Positions 31,742 to 40,287 of a stretch of 59,156 nucleotides of DNA are shown in pieces. Under the pieces are notes generated by a model. The model saw only the letters and a program-made list of their open reading frames with translations, was not told where the DNA came from and made no database searches. Position numbers and translations under genes: made by a program. Origin of the DNA: CAZEAC01 sp964510065 (GTDB lineage: Bacteria > Bdellovibrionota_C > UBA2361 > CAIXSY01); assembly GCA_964510065.1 (NCBI GenBank), contig CAZEAC010000026.1, positions 1 to 59,156 of the forward strand. The letters are read 5' to 3'. Numbering within the stretch: position 1 is the first letter of the stretch; every line of letters starts with the position of its first letter.

Positions 31742-33547
31742 CTATTGAACTCTAAGATTTGCTGGTGAAGAAGGGTTGCCGGGACAATTAAGTGCAACTG
31801 CCTTTGGTGCAAGCCCGGTGAGCGGGTGCGGATAGGTATATGGAGTGTACGCTCCAGGCGGGCAGGCATCATTGAAGTAATGAACTCCTAACCGAATCTG
31901 CGCCGGATATTGCGCGCTCAAGTCAATGTCAGCGCCTCCGGCGCGAAAATTATTCCATTCGTAGCAGCCTTCATTAACCTGATTGGGCCAGCCCGCGGGA
32001 ATCGGAGGATACCACACGCCGCCAAGATTTGATCCCTGGCTCACGCAGGCCTGATCGATTGATTGATCTACTTTCCAAAGTGCGAACGTGTCGTTTGCGG
32101 CAAAATCAACTGGCGGCATGTTCGCCGGAAAGTCCAGAGTAAAGGTATCGGCGCTATTGCTTCGTATGTAAGTATAATCTTGGCCTGGCGATACTGAGAT
32201 GCTTCCAGTGGCTGGAGTTGTCGGATTTGCGCCCCAGCCTAGCGAGAAGGTAAAATTGTTCGCGTCGACAACCGTGGCAACACGGTGAGCATCAAGGTAA
32301 TCAATCTGATTAACGCCGCGCAACGTAAACCAGGCCCCTGCAGTGAAGCCGTGATTAGGGCAGGTAATAGTGGCACTGGGCTGTTGTCCGCCGCTATGGG
32401 TCAGACTTGTGCAGTTTTTTCTTCCCGAAGTCTTCCGAATTGAATAACCGGTCCATTGATTAGGTGCCCAGCCGGCCCCGGCGACGGTGACATAGGGATG
32501 TGTGGCAATTCCCGCAGATGTCGCAGTGCCGGTCAAAAATGGGCCACCTGGAACATTCTTATCCCAAGGGTTTGTGCCATCGGCACCGTTGAAGGCAGCC
32601 GGTCCGATATTACGGTACGCGGTTGCGGTAAAAGCTGGCCCTCCATTGGCTTCGCAGTTTATCGCGGTATTATTGTGAATAAGCCAGGTTCCACTTCGAA
32701 GATTGGTAAGCGTGCTGGCAACGGCATTTTTGCAATCGAAGGTATTTCCGTAGATCTCTCCGCCACGGCCGCCTCGTGCTCGGCCTCCACTTTCAGTGCC
32801 GTGCTGTTCAAACCATCCATTCACAACCATATTGTAGCGAAACACGACCCGTCCGCCGCCAAAGCCATCATTGATTGCATAGAAACTAGTGTCATATTCA
32901 AAATGGTTATCTTCGACAAAAAGAAAATTTTCCGAGCCCCAATTTATTGGAGTCGCCCAGGAATTATCACTATATACCGGGTTTACTCCGATAAATTGAT
33001 GGAAGATGTAAATAAAGATGTTCGTCGGCGTAGCGTAGAACTGGTTATGGTCAATTACCCCAACAATACCCTCAGGACGAATCGCAAATGCCTTTAGGTG
33101 ATCGAACTTATTGTTATCAACGCGCATCCTTCGACCGTCGTAGCCGTTTGACTGGAGGTAGATAACACTTCCTTGCCCGGTTCTGCCGCCGTCTCTAAAT
33201 TCAAATCCAGTCAGCCGCGAGGTTTTATTAGCGACCCCTTGTAGTAAGATCAGTGCGGCTGAGCCAGGAGCGTTATCAAGTATTATCGTTTGACCGATTC
33301 CGGCTCCTTTCAGAGTTATCGCCTTCGTAATAGTGAGAGTGCTGCTCCATGTCGCGGTACCAGCACGAACCTGCACAGTATCGCCGTCGGCGGCTCCATT
33401 AATTGCGGCCACCACTGCTTGCTGGTCGGGACCCACTTCAGGCCACACCACTGCCGCGGACTCAATTGCAAAGGACAAGGAGAGGAGCGCCAGGGCAAGG
33501 CAAACTTGCGCAAAACGCGAAGGGCACAGTCTGTGAACAAAGCGCAT
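31742..33547 (-). CDS. Exported protein with parallel beta-helix features
   Basis: A 601-residue protein with a signal peptide (FAQVCLALALLSLSFAIESAAV). The N-terminal part (QQAVVAAINGAADGDTVQVRAGTATWSSTLTI) and repeated short strands such as GVIDHNQFYA, FLFVEDNHFEYDTSF, VVFRYNMVVNGWF, and WLIHNNTAIN look like a right-handed parallel beta-helix of the pectate-lyase type. Residues about 350-480 hold a different beta domain. It may bind or cut polysaccharide outside the cell. No catalytic triad can be named. It is convergent with the transaldolase gene, only 3 nt apart. Confidence 0.65.
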   Translation of the reverse strand: MRFVHRLCPSRFAQVCLALALLSLSFAIESAAVVWPEVGPDQQAVVAAINGAADGDTVQVRAGTATWSSTLTITKAITLKGAGIGQTIILDNAPGSAALILLQGVANKTSRLTGFEFRDGGRTGQGSVIYLQSNGYDGRRMRVDNNKFDHLKAFAIRPEGIVGVIDHNQFYATPTNIFIYIFHQFIGVNPVYSDNSWATPINWGSENFLFVEDNHFEYDTSFYAINDGFGGGRVVFRYNMVVNGWFEQHGTESGGRARGGRGGEIYGNTFDCKNAVASTLTNLRSGTWLIHNNTAINCEANGGPAFTATAYRNIGPAAFNGADGTNPWDKNVPGGPFLTGTATSAGIATHPYVTVAGAGWAPNQWTGYSIRKTSGRKNCTSLTHSGGQQPSATITCPNHGFTAGAWFTLRGVNQIDYLDAHRVATVVDANNFTFSLGWGANPTTPATGSISVSPGQDYTYIRSNSADTFTLDFPANMPPVDFAANDTFALWKVDQSIDQACVSQGSNLGGVWYPPIPAGWPNQVNEGCYEWNNFRAGGADIDLSAQYPAQIRLGVHYFNDACPPGAYTPYTYPHPLTGLAPKAVALNCPGNPSSPANLRVQ

Positions 33548-33660
33548 CGGAAGACACTAATTATAGCTAGACTCTTAGTGAGAGTAATCGGCTACTAGGG
33601 CGTGAAGGTCAAGCAGTGTAGGGCAGGCAGGAGAGAATTGTTCGCGTTCCCAACCATTTA

Positions 33661-33711
33661 GCCCGGCCTTCTCACGGGCCGGGCCAGTGCGGACAGCAGG
33701 TCCGCGTCAAA
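33661..33711. repeat. Two adjacent GC-rich hairpins
   Basis: GCCCGGCC with GGCCGGGC around a short loop (33661-33685), then GCGGAC and GTCCGC with a 5-nt loop (about 33692-33708). They lie in the 269-bp divergent region between the exported protein gene (starts 33547) and the ADP-ribosylglycohydrolase gene (33817). They could be REP-like; no second copy was found in this window. A TATAAT (33782-33787) further right is a plausible -10 for the 33817 gene. Confidence 0.6.
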
Positions 33712-33816
33712 TCGTACATTGCAGCTGGCACTGCTATGTTAATAATAAGACTAATTTGATTGAATAGCGTCTCGCAGCCAATATAATCAGAACGACCAGC
33801 GTAATGGAGTTTCTCG

Positions 33817-34719
33817 ATGTTTGATATTCAATCAAAAAAGGAGCTGCATCCTCTTGCATTTGGTGCCATAGGTGACGCTTACGGTTTCTGTTTCGAATAC
33901 GCGTCAGAGGCGTTTGTGCAGGAAAGTAACGTGCTTCGGTTCCGTCAGCACCCGAAGTTTTCAGTAAAGCCCGGTGTCTATTCTGATGACACGCAGATGC
34001 ATATGGCTCTCGCTGAGGTGATTGCCTCCGGCCGAGAATGGACGCCGCGCGAAATTGCGAATGCATTTGTCGATACCTTTAAACGTGACGAGCGCGAGGG
34101 ATATGCCCGTGGTTTTCAGGCATTTCTTGAGTCGATTGAAAGTGGCGATGAATTCTTGGAGAAGATTAGACCATCGAGCGAGAAAAATGGCGCGGCAATG
34201 CGCGCGCCGGTTATCGGGCTTTATGCCGATTTAGATCAGGTTGTCTTGCGTTCAGAAATTCAGGCTAAGCTTACTCACGACACAAAAATTGGTGTTGATT
34301 CAGCGATTGCCTCTTCGCTGCTTTGCCATTTCTTTGCGCATAATCTTGGCTCGAAGGAAGAGGCTCCCGCGTTTCTTGAGAAACATGTGCCCGGCTACGA
34401 ATGGGAGAAGCCCTGGCAGGGGTTTGTCGAAGGGCAGGGTATCTGGACCGTGCACGCTGCGCTTAGCGCGATGGTGAAAACAGATTCTTTAGCCGAGCTT
34501 CTAAAAACCTGCGTCGGCTACACTGGCGACGTTGACTCAGTAGCGACCATTGCGCTTGCCAGCGCCTCAGGTTCGGCGGCGTTTGCGCGTGATATTCCCG
34601 ATTCGTTGTGGCAGGGAATAGAAGATTCCAAATATGGCATTAGCTACCTGATCGACCTCGATATCCGAGTGCGAAGTATTATCGCCGAAGCGAACCGGAA
34701 GGTCAGCTCTCCAGGCTAA
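33817..34719 (+). CDS. ADP-ribosylglycohydrolase (DraG/ARH-like)
   Basis: A 300-residue protein: LAFGAIGDAYG near the start, YSDDTQMHMALAEVI (the DDT metal-binding Asp pair), KNGAAMRAPVIGLYAD, and GYTGDVDSVATIALA (the second metal site). These motifs define the ADP-ribosylglycohydrolase family, which removes ADP-ribose from proteins or other molecules with two metal ions. A nitrogenase-type DraT partner is not seen, so the substrate is unknown. It stands alone and converges with the 34732 gene. Confidence 0.88.
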   Translation: MFDIQSKKELHPLAFGAIGDAYGFCFEYASEAFVQESNVLRFRQHPKFSVKPGVYSDDTQMHMALAEVIASGREWTPREIANAFVDTFKRDEREGYARGFQAFLESIESGDEFLEKIRPSSEKNGAAMRAPVIGLYADLDQVVLRSEIQAKLTHDTKIGVDSAIASSLLCHFFAHNLGSKEEAPAFLEKHVPGYEWEKPWQGFVEGQGIWTVHAALSAMVKTDSLAELLKTCVGYTGDVDSVATIALASASGSAAFARDIPDSLWQGIEDSKYGISYLIDLDIRVRSIIAEANRKVSSPG

Positions 34720-34731
34720 GTTCCCTGACTT

Positions 34732-36354
34732 TTAGATGTTGATTTTTCCTTCAAGAAGTAACCTCGCGTACGCTCCCGCGAGCTTTTTTGCGCTTGACTC
34801 GGCGCGTTCTGGGTTTCCAAGCCGAAGATGTGCTTCAGGAATATCTGCAAAAAGCTCGAGCGCGGTACGGCAGATTTTTTGCTGGCGAAAGATCATATCA
34901 CGGTAGATCCGATTCTCTTCTTGCGTCCGCTGGATTGTACCTCGATCTCTAAGTTCTACTGCCTGCCGATAACTCTCACGTGAAAGGTCCATCAGATGCT
35001 GAGCCAAGAGAGCTTTGGGCTCGAAGAAAATTGGCGTCGAAACTGTCTCGTGGGCATCGAGACCAGTTCGAAGCCGACGCATCACATTTGTGGCGCCGAC
35101 TATCCGTCTTGAATCTGATTCACTCGCCAGCGGATCGATATATTCCTCATGATCGAGCGAGCCGCGCTGTAAAGAAAGAAAATATCGCTGTTCAGATCCA
35201 GCAACCACGAGGAATAGCTTCATATCAAGAGATAGTTGATGGGCAACTTCAAGGAAGAAGAGCGCAGCTATTTTTGAATTTAAGCGATGACTAATGATTG
35301 ATTCGACGGCCCAATCATCGTCGCCCCGGTCAAAGCGGAAGCGCTCGTGAAGAGCGTCGCCAATTCGATCCAGCAGATCTCTCTCATCTGAATTTGCACG
35401 CAGCTCTTGCGCGACCTCGGCTGCCCAGCAAAAAAGCTCGAGCGCAGCGCGAGTACAGTGTGTTGCCATCGCGCCGCTCGCCTGTTCAATCTCAAATATG
35501 TGTTTGAGCGTTGGTGAGGCTTGGTAGTTAAGCCGCGGGAGAATAATTGAACGTTCTTCGATATGAGCTTGAACGGGAATTGCACGTGAGAGTATTGAAA
35601 TTTCGCGAAGCATGTCGTCAAGTTCTTGGATGCCAGTTGTTGTAAGCATGGTCCCATGGGCACGACGGGTGGCCGCGTTCAGTAGCCCTTCGAAGTGCGG
35701 AACTCTTGCCGGAAGACAGTAGTAAATGCTGGCGATTGTATTGACGAATAAATCTTCAGAGTTCGAGAGCACATATTTGAGAATATCACGTCGATTTTGC
35801 AAAAGTTCGGCGTTGGGTGAACGGGAATTTTGCCAGGAAAGGAACGCGAGAAACACCAAGTAAGCGTGCGAGCATTTGGCGAAGTCTTCCGAGGCAACGT
35901 GCATTTTTGCGCGTGGATCATGAAATAAAAGCCCTGGGATGACGATGTGAAGGGAAAGAATAGATCTGCTTATCCCCAGCGTGCAGCGCGCGTCGACGCT
36001 ATCGCTTACCGTGATCTCTAAGAGGTTTGAAATCTCGGAATTGAGGCGTTGATATATGCCGCTACGATATTCCAGATCGAGAGGGTCTTCATGAGTTTCA
36101 AAATGTGATAGTGGCGCGTTAATTACAATTTCACCATGAAGCTTGCGCTCCAGGCTCAGTGGAGGCAGTGTCGGATCGCTGCTGCGTCTGCTCTGCAGAG
36201 CATGCAGCACCCTCTCCAGAAGCTCTTCAACAAGCGCTTGCCTCGAGGCGCTGTAGCCCATCAATAGAGCGCGAAGCTCGGCTCCTTCCTCGCTCTCGCT
36301 TAAAGCGACAGTATGCTGTTCAGCCGTTGCAACCATATTCCTTGGCGTGCTCAA
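34732..36354 (-). CDS. Protein of unknown function, SirB1-like C-terminal region possible
   Basis: A 540-residue protein, mostly helical. There is no signal peptide or membrane segment. Residues about 340-425 (HRLNSKIAALFFLEVAHQLSLDMKLFLVVAGSEQRYFLSLQRG ... EEYIDPLAS) resemble the transglutaminase-like SirB1/Transglut_core2 layout, where a similar helix precedes an active-site pair, but no catalytic Cys is visible here, so it is at best a relic. The last 60 residues resemble the TPR-like tail of SirB1. Function unknown. Its gene converges with the glycohydrolase gene, 12 nt apart. Confidence 0.5.
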   Translation of the reverse strand: MSTPRNMVATAEQHTVALSESEEGAELRALLMGYSASRQALVEELLERVLHALQSRRSSDPTLPPLSLERKLHGEIVINAPLSHFETHEDPLDLEYRSGIYQRLNSEISNLLEITVSDSVDARCTLGISRSILSLHIVIPGLLFHDPRAKMHVASEDFAKCSHAYLVFLAFLSWQNSRSPNAELLQNRRDILKYVLSNSEDLFVNTIASIYYCLPARVPHFEGLLNAATRRAHGTMLTTTGIQELDDMLREISILSRAIPVQAHIEERSIILPRLNYQASPTLKHIFEIEQASGAMATHCTRAALELFCWAAEVAQELRANSDERDLLDRIGDALHERFRFDRGDDDWAVESIISHRLNSKIAALFFLEVAHQLSLDMKLFLVVAGSEQRYFLSLQRGSLDHEEYIDPLASESDSRRIVGATNVMRRLRTGLDAHETVSTPIFFEPKALLAQHLMDLSRESYRQAVELRDRGTIQRTQEENRIYRDMIFRQQKICRTALELFADIPEAHLRLGNPERAESSAKKLAGAYARLLLEGKINI

Positions 36355-36514
36355 AATCCCACAAATCCCACTACTGACGTTATGGGCCCGGAATTTTGAG
36401 CTGATACGTGGCTAAAACTAGTTGTACGGGGAGACCACTTTAACTGAAGCAAACGCGCAATGCGTTGAAATTAATGATGTTTTTGGTCTTGGCTGAGGTA
36501 AAGATTCACTGATA

Positions 36515-37501
36515 TTACTTATCGACCTTACTCGGATCGGCGATTCCTTTTTCAATAAACTCTTTGGCTTCGCTTGCTTCGTAGCCCGCCTGGAGCCATT
36601 GCATCGCCAATGCTGGAGGGAATTTCTCATCGGCCCAGGGCTTCACACGCTGCGCGGTAAAACCGAACATGCGCCACTGAAAAGCAGCACCGGGAATACT
36701 CACGCCCTGCTTGACCCACTCGTGTGCTTCGCTGGAGGTGAAATTATTGGCGCGCCAGTAGCCGGCAACGATCGCATTGAATCCCGCTTCGCTCCAGCCC
36801 TTTGCCTCTTCGGCTTCAAAATCAGCGTTTTCAAAGCTAAATCCGCCGCGATAGTTTCCTAAGAGCTGATTGATATCGTGGGCGTGAGTACGAAATACCA
36901 CAGGTAGTCCGACGCAGCGCTCAACAAGCGCATTGGCGAAATTCGCGTCTATTCTCGAGGGATCCTGGAGCTCTTTAAGCAACATGTGCGAAAGTTTGAT
37001 GTCTTCTTTCGCTGATTGGACAAGTCCAGCGTAACGTTCAATTTCTTCAGGCGCATTAAATTTTTGGCCGAACTGAATAAAGCCCTGAATGTAGTGCTCA
37101 CGTGAATATGAAAATCGTCCGAACGCCGCTACCAAGAACTTAAGATCGTCTATCTGGTTTATATAATCGGGGCCGCCATTAAAAATTCTCACCACTTCAT
37201 TGGAGACGGAATATAGGTCCGGTCGCAAAGCGTCCAACATTTCAAGCGCTTTGGTTGATCCGAAAGTTTGTGCAGTGGTCCACGATGCGGAGAAGAGATC
37301 TTCTCCGCGCCAAAGATCGTCGGTCCACTTGGCGATCTGATCGAGCGCTTCGCGGGCCAAGCCGATCAGCTGAACGTCGAAATTGGGATAATTGAGCTGT
37401 GAAAGAATATTTAAGAAGGTAAAGCGGCCCTGATACCCGGCGAAAAGGTAGTTGGTGATGGCATGAGTAGTTTGCCGATCTTTAACGACATCCTTATTCA
37501 T
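36515..37501 (-). CDS. Unknown protein with C-terminal Trp/Ala repeats
   Basis: A 328-residue soluble protein. The first 200 residues are helical with no recognised family. From about residue 225 it has four or five repeats of about 24-27 residues, each with a pattern like A-x2-W-x2-x-G-F/Y: EAKGWSEAGFN, AGYWRANNFTSSEAHEWVKQGV, AFQWRMFGFT, AMQWLQAGYEASEAKEFIEKGI. Such repeats may bind other proteins. Start codon ATG 37501. Function unknown. Confidence 0.5.
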   Translation of the reverse strand: MNKDVVKDRQTTHAITNYLFAGYQGRFTFLNILSQLNYPNFDVQLIGLAREALDQIAKWTDDLWRGEDLFSASWTTAQTFGSTKALEMLDALRPDLYSVSNEVVRIFNGGPDYINQIDDLKFLVAAFGRFSYSREHYIQGFIQFGQKFNAPEEIERYAGLVQSAKEDIKLSHMLLKELQDPSRIDANFANALVERCVGLPVVFRTHAHDINQLLGNYRGGFSFENADFEAEEAKGWSEAGFNAIVAGYWRANNFTSSEAHEWVKQGVSIPGAAFQWRMFGFTAQRVKPWADEKFPPALAMQWLQAGYEASEAKEFIEKGIADPSKVDK

Positions 37502-37642
37502 TGTGAGATTTGATCAGCCTACGTCCCCTTGTTGGAAGTGTCAATGATATCTGCTACTTGTAGCTTTTTTATCGGCGTCTATTCTAAATCTCTTTACCTC
37601 TTTTCGCCTGGATTTATCACAAAATTAGATTATTGGCCTGAT

Positions 37643-37670
37643 TTGACTAGTAAGCGCTAGGAGCTAGAAT
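37643..37670 (+). promoter_or_regulatory. Candidate sigma70 promoter for the LOG-family gene
   Basis: TTGACT (37643-37648) and TAGAAT (37665-37670) with a 16-nt spacer, 35 nt before the ATG at 37705. Matches are good but this is a single inspection by eye. Confidence 0.5.
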
Positions 37671-37704
37671 AAACGTTGTCTGCAGTTTTAATAGAACTAC
37701 ATCG

Positions 37705-39360
37705 ATGTCAGCGGACCAGCACTTACAGCAGAGATCTATTCTCAAGTCCGGAAAAGCACCGGATAATTTTGGCAATCCTGTATTAGGACGGAAAACCGCG
37801 GGTATTGTCAGAGCCTACGGCGAATCTCGAAACGTGATCGGCATTGCGCTTAATCGGCATCCTCAGCTCTCAGATTCTCAGCTTTTTGAAGCGATCGATG
37901 TCGCACTAGCTTCAAGTTATGAGTATGGAAAGTTTGCACGGCTACATCACCAGCGAGACAAGCTCTTTAACGAGGGCGGCGGTATCGCAGTTTTTGGCAC
38001 AGCGCGCGTAACGGATCGGCAAAATGAGCATCCGTTTCGTCGAGAAGTTTTCGAGCAAGCACGAAAGCTGGGGCAACTTATCGTTAAAACCAAGCTTCCG
38101 ATTGATACTAATGGAACCCTTGGTGAAGCCGGACTCGCTGTTATCTCGGGAGCGGGTCCCGGCGTGATGCGCGCTTCTTGTATGGGCGCCAATCCAACCG
38201 CGGCCAGCGATGCTAAGGTTTGGGGCAATGCAGTCTATATTCCCACTGAAAAGCGCAATCCCTTTGTCCCTGAGGGTAGGTTTACGATGTTTGAGCGCTT
38301 CCCGTTTCGAAAGCTTGCTCTGATGGATTGTATGACCAGAGCGGTCGTTGTGCTCCCTGGTGGCTACGGCACTATCGAAGAATTCATGGAGGTCTTGAGT
38401 CTCATCGAGGGCGACACGCTCCCGGAAAAGCCGGTAGTTTTTCTTATGCCGGAGTTTTGGCGTCCAGCTTTTCAAGCATTAAGAGAGTGCGGACTTGTCT
38501 CGGCTGATTCGCTTAAGCGCATCTCGCTTGCCGAGTCTCCGGAAGAAGCATTGAGATTTATAAAGGATTATTACGACAACCCTGAAAACATCAAGCGCCG
38601 TGATTTTAAACCATTTCGGTTTCTTGACGACTATGCGGGTAAAGAAGTCTCAGTGCTGCCGATGTATTCACAAAGTAATGGCACTGCTTCAATTGAATGT
38701 ACGAGCAAGCGCATTGGCAATCTTGCTGAATACCTTGTTGATTCACTTTCGGAGCGGTTTGAGCAGGCGGGAATCGCCGAGGATGCCGACGATGCGGTTT
38801 ATTACGGGACTTTGAAGTTCTTCGCCGACCGTTTTATGGTGGAATGCGCGCTTCGCGAATATGGCGTCAATTCATTTGTATTGCAACTTGGTGCAACCTA
38901 TAAGGATGAGTTTCGTGATCTACGCGAGGGCTTGCTTGCGCGTGGCCATGTCGCGGCCGGGCGTATCTCGAATGCGATACTTCGTGAAAATGGCTGGAAT
39001 AGTGGCATTGAGATTCATCTTCCAAATAACCAGCGGCTTCAACTTCCGACAAAATACAGACTGACTGCATTTGATGTGGCCACCCAGTACGCCGAAGGTA
39101 TCGTCGTGTCTGAAGGCGGGCTTTCTACGCATCACCGTCTTGGCGAGCTTCTTTGTTGGTATCAGACTGGCAAAATGCAGTCGAAAGTTGGACTTGTGGC
39201 TCTCGACCGAAACGAGAGCTCGGTGACGAAACGGCTCTTTAGAGCCCTGGACACATTACTTCTCCAGCATGGCTTTATTTCGGGCGGCGATAATAAAATC
39301 TTGCAGTTTGGTCAATCAGTCGATGAAGTTATTGATCGGCTGCAGCTTGTGCGGAGCTAA
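37705..39360 (+). CDS. LOG-family (lysine decarboxylase-like) protein with long C-terminal extension
   Basis: A 551-residue protein. Residues about 90-300 match the LOG/TIGR00730 fold: GGIAVFGTARV, ISGAGPGVMRA, and PGGYGTIEEFMEVL, the PGGxGTxxE motif that binds the nucleotide ribose phosphate. LOG enzymes remove ribose 5-phosphate from modified AMP. Usual LOG proteins have about 190-250 residues; this one has an extra ~85 at the N-terminus and ~250 at the C-terminus. The C-terminal part is of unknown family (EYLVDSLSERFEQAGIAEDAD ... GGLSTHHRLGELL). The combination may be a nucleotide-processing enzyme with its own partner domain. Confidence 0.75.
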   Translation: MSADQHLQQRSILKSGKAPDNFGNPVLGRKTAGIVRAYGESRNVIGIALNRHPQLSDSQLFEAIDVALASSYEYGKFARLHHQRDKLFNEGGGIAVFGTARVTDRQNEHPFRREVFEQARKLGQLIVKTKLPIDTNGTLGEAGLAVISGAGPGVMRASCMGANPTAASDAKVWGNAVYIPTEKRNPFVPEGRFTMFERFPFRKLALMDCMTRAVVVLPGGYGTIEEFMEVLSLIEGDTLPEKPVVFLMPEFWRPAFQALRECGLVSADSLKRISLAESPEEALRFIKDYYDNPENIKRRDFKPFRFLDDYAGKEVSVLPMYSQSNGTASIECTSKRIGNLAEYLVDSLSERFEQAGIAEDADDAVYYGTLKFFADRFMVECALREYGVNSFVLQLGATYKDEFRDLREGLLARGHVAAGRISNAILRENGWNSGIEIHLPNNQRLQLPTKYRLTAFDVATQYAEGIVVSEGGLSTHHRLGELLCWYQTGKMQSKVGLVALDRNESSVTKRLFRALDTLLLQHGFISGGDNKILQFGQSVDEVIDRLQLVRS

Positions 39361-39693
39361 CTCTCATTTTCTCGAGCGTCGCCAACGCTTTGGGCACCCT
39401 ATTTGGATTATCGTCCGTGATGTCAGCAAGGTAGCGCAGCTGGCGAATAGAGCAATTCTACTTTGTCGCCACGTTGCTCGACGCGCAGCCCTTCTTGATT
39501 TTCCTAGTTTATACCAGTGCACGCGCTTATTCGCATAACCGTCCGACATCACACGTGCTTCCTGTTGAGCGATTGGTTTGGTTCCCGCGTTTAAAGCCGT
39601 TGACGCTCATCTCAGTGAAGTTTCTTGATAAAGACCAAAAATCATGAGACTATATAAATGTGATTTAATCACAGTTGTTGATATGGAGGTAAT
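39361..39693. other. 333-bp intergenic region upstream of a small exported protein
   Basis: No gene is seen. The right part holds a palindrome (39659-39673), a possible TATATA (39651-39656) with TTGATA about 20 nt upstream, and a strong GGAGG ribosome binding site for ATG 39694. Confidence 0.55.
39659..39673. promoter_or_regulatory. Perfect palindrome TGTGATTTAATCACA (CRP/FNR-like operator)
   Basis: A 15-bp perfect palindrome about 20-35 nt before ATG 39694, overlapping the end of a TATATAA box. The half site TGTGA/TCACA recalls the CRP/FNR family, but the spacer is 5 nt rather than the usual 6, so the regulator is unknown. Confidence 0.45.
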
Positions 39694-40212
39694 ATGTACA
39701 AAATGACGTATAGAGAACGAATTCGGCAGCTTTCAATAAGCGCGCTAATAATCGGGCTCTTTGTAGCAAGCTGTCCCGCGTACTCGGAGTGGCGAGACCT
39801 CGGACCAGTGTCCAAATTTTTTGGTCAGATAAGCCAGCAGTGCGCATATCGACTTGCGTGGCGTGGGAGTCTGCAGCCGGCCGGTGGATCCGCGAAAGAA
39901 ACCGCCGAGTTTAGCTATAAGTATATTTATTCTGGCCCCGACGCTGACGAGACCCCTATTGAGGCTACGAACATGGATGTATATGTTCCTGGCGTTTTGA
40001 CACTGATGTTCGCCAACGCGGACGCTATTGTTGAAACCTTTGATGTACTGGAAGAAGTTAATCACAAGGCGCCCGCCAAATTACGAGCGCACTTTGTTCG
40101 CGGAAGAAGCGAGGATAACTTCGTAATCATCACGCCTACGTGGGCGGACGTAGACCATGGCGACTATTTCCTCAAGCCCTCATACTTCAATTTGCAAAAA
40201 AACTGTAAGTAG
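39694..40212 (+). CDS. Small exported protein, unknown
   Basis: A 172-residue protein with a basic start and a hydrophobic segment (ISALIIGLFVASCPAYS), a signal peptide with likely cleavage near residue 31. The mature part has two cysteines and is rich in Tyr/Asp; no family is known. GGAGG lies 7 nt before the ATG. A large hairpin (40218-40258) follows the stop, and the next exported protein gene starts 75 nt later, so they may share a transcript. Function unknown. Confidence 0.6.
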   Translation: MYKMTYRERIRQLSISALIIGLFVASCPAYSEWRDLGPVSKFFGQISQQCAYRLAWRGSLQPAGGSAKETAEFSYKYIYSGPDADETPIEATNMDVYVPGVLTLMFANADAIVETFDVLEEVNHKAPAKLRAHFVRGRSEDNFVIITPTWADVDHGDYFLKPSYFNLQKNCK

Positions 40213-40217
40213 AAAGG

Positions 40218-40258
40218 TGGCGACGGCTGTCTTCGATCGTGCTTGATTGCCGTCGCCA
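40218..40258 (+). other. Hairpin between two exported-protein genes
   Basis: TGGCGACGGC (40218-40227) pairs perfectly with GCCGTCGCCA (40249-40258), loop 21 nt. No T-run follows, so it may be an attenuator or mRNA stabiliser rather than a full terminator. The following gene starts at 40288. Confidence 0.55.
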
Positions 40259-40287
40259 TTTACGATGCATTCTTGGTGAGGCGTTTT

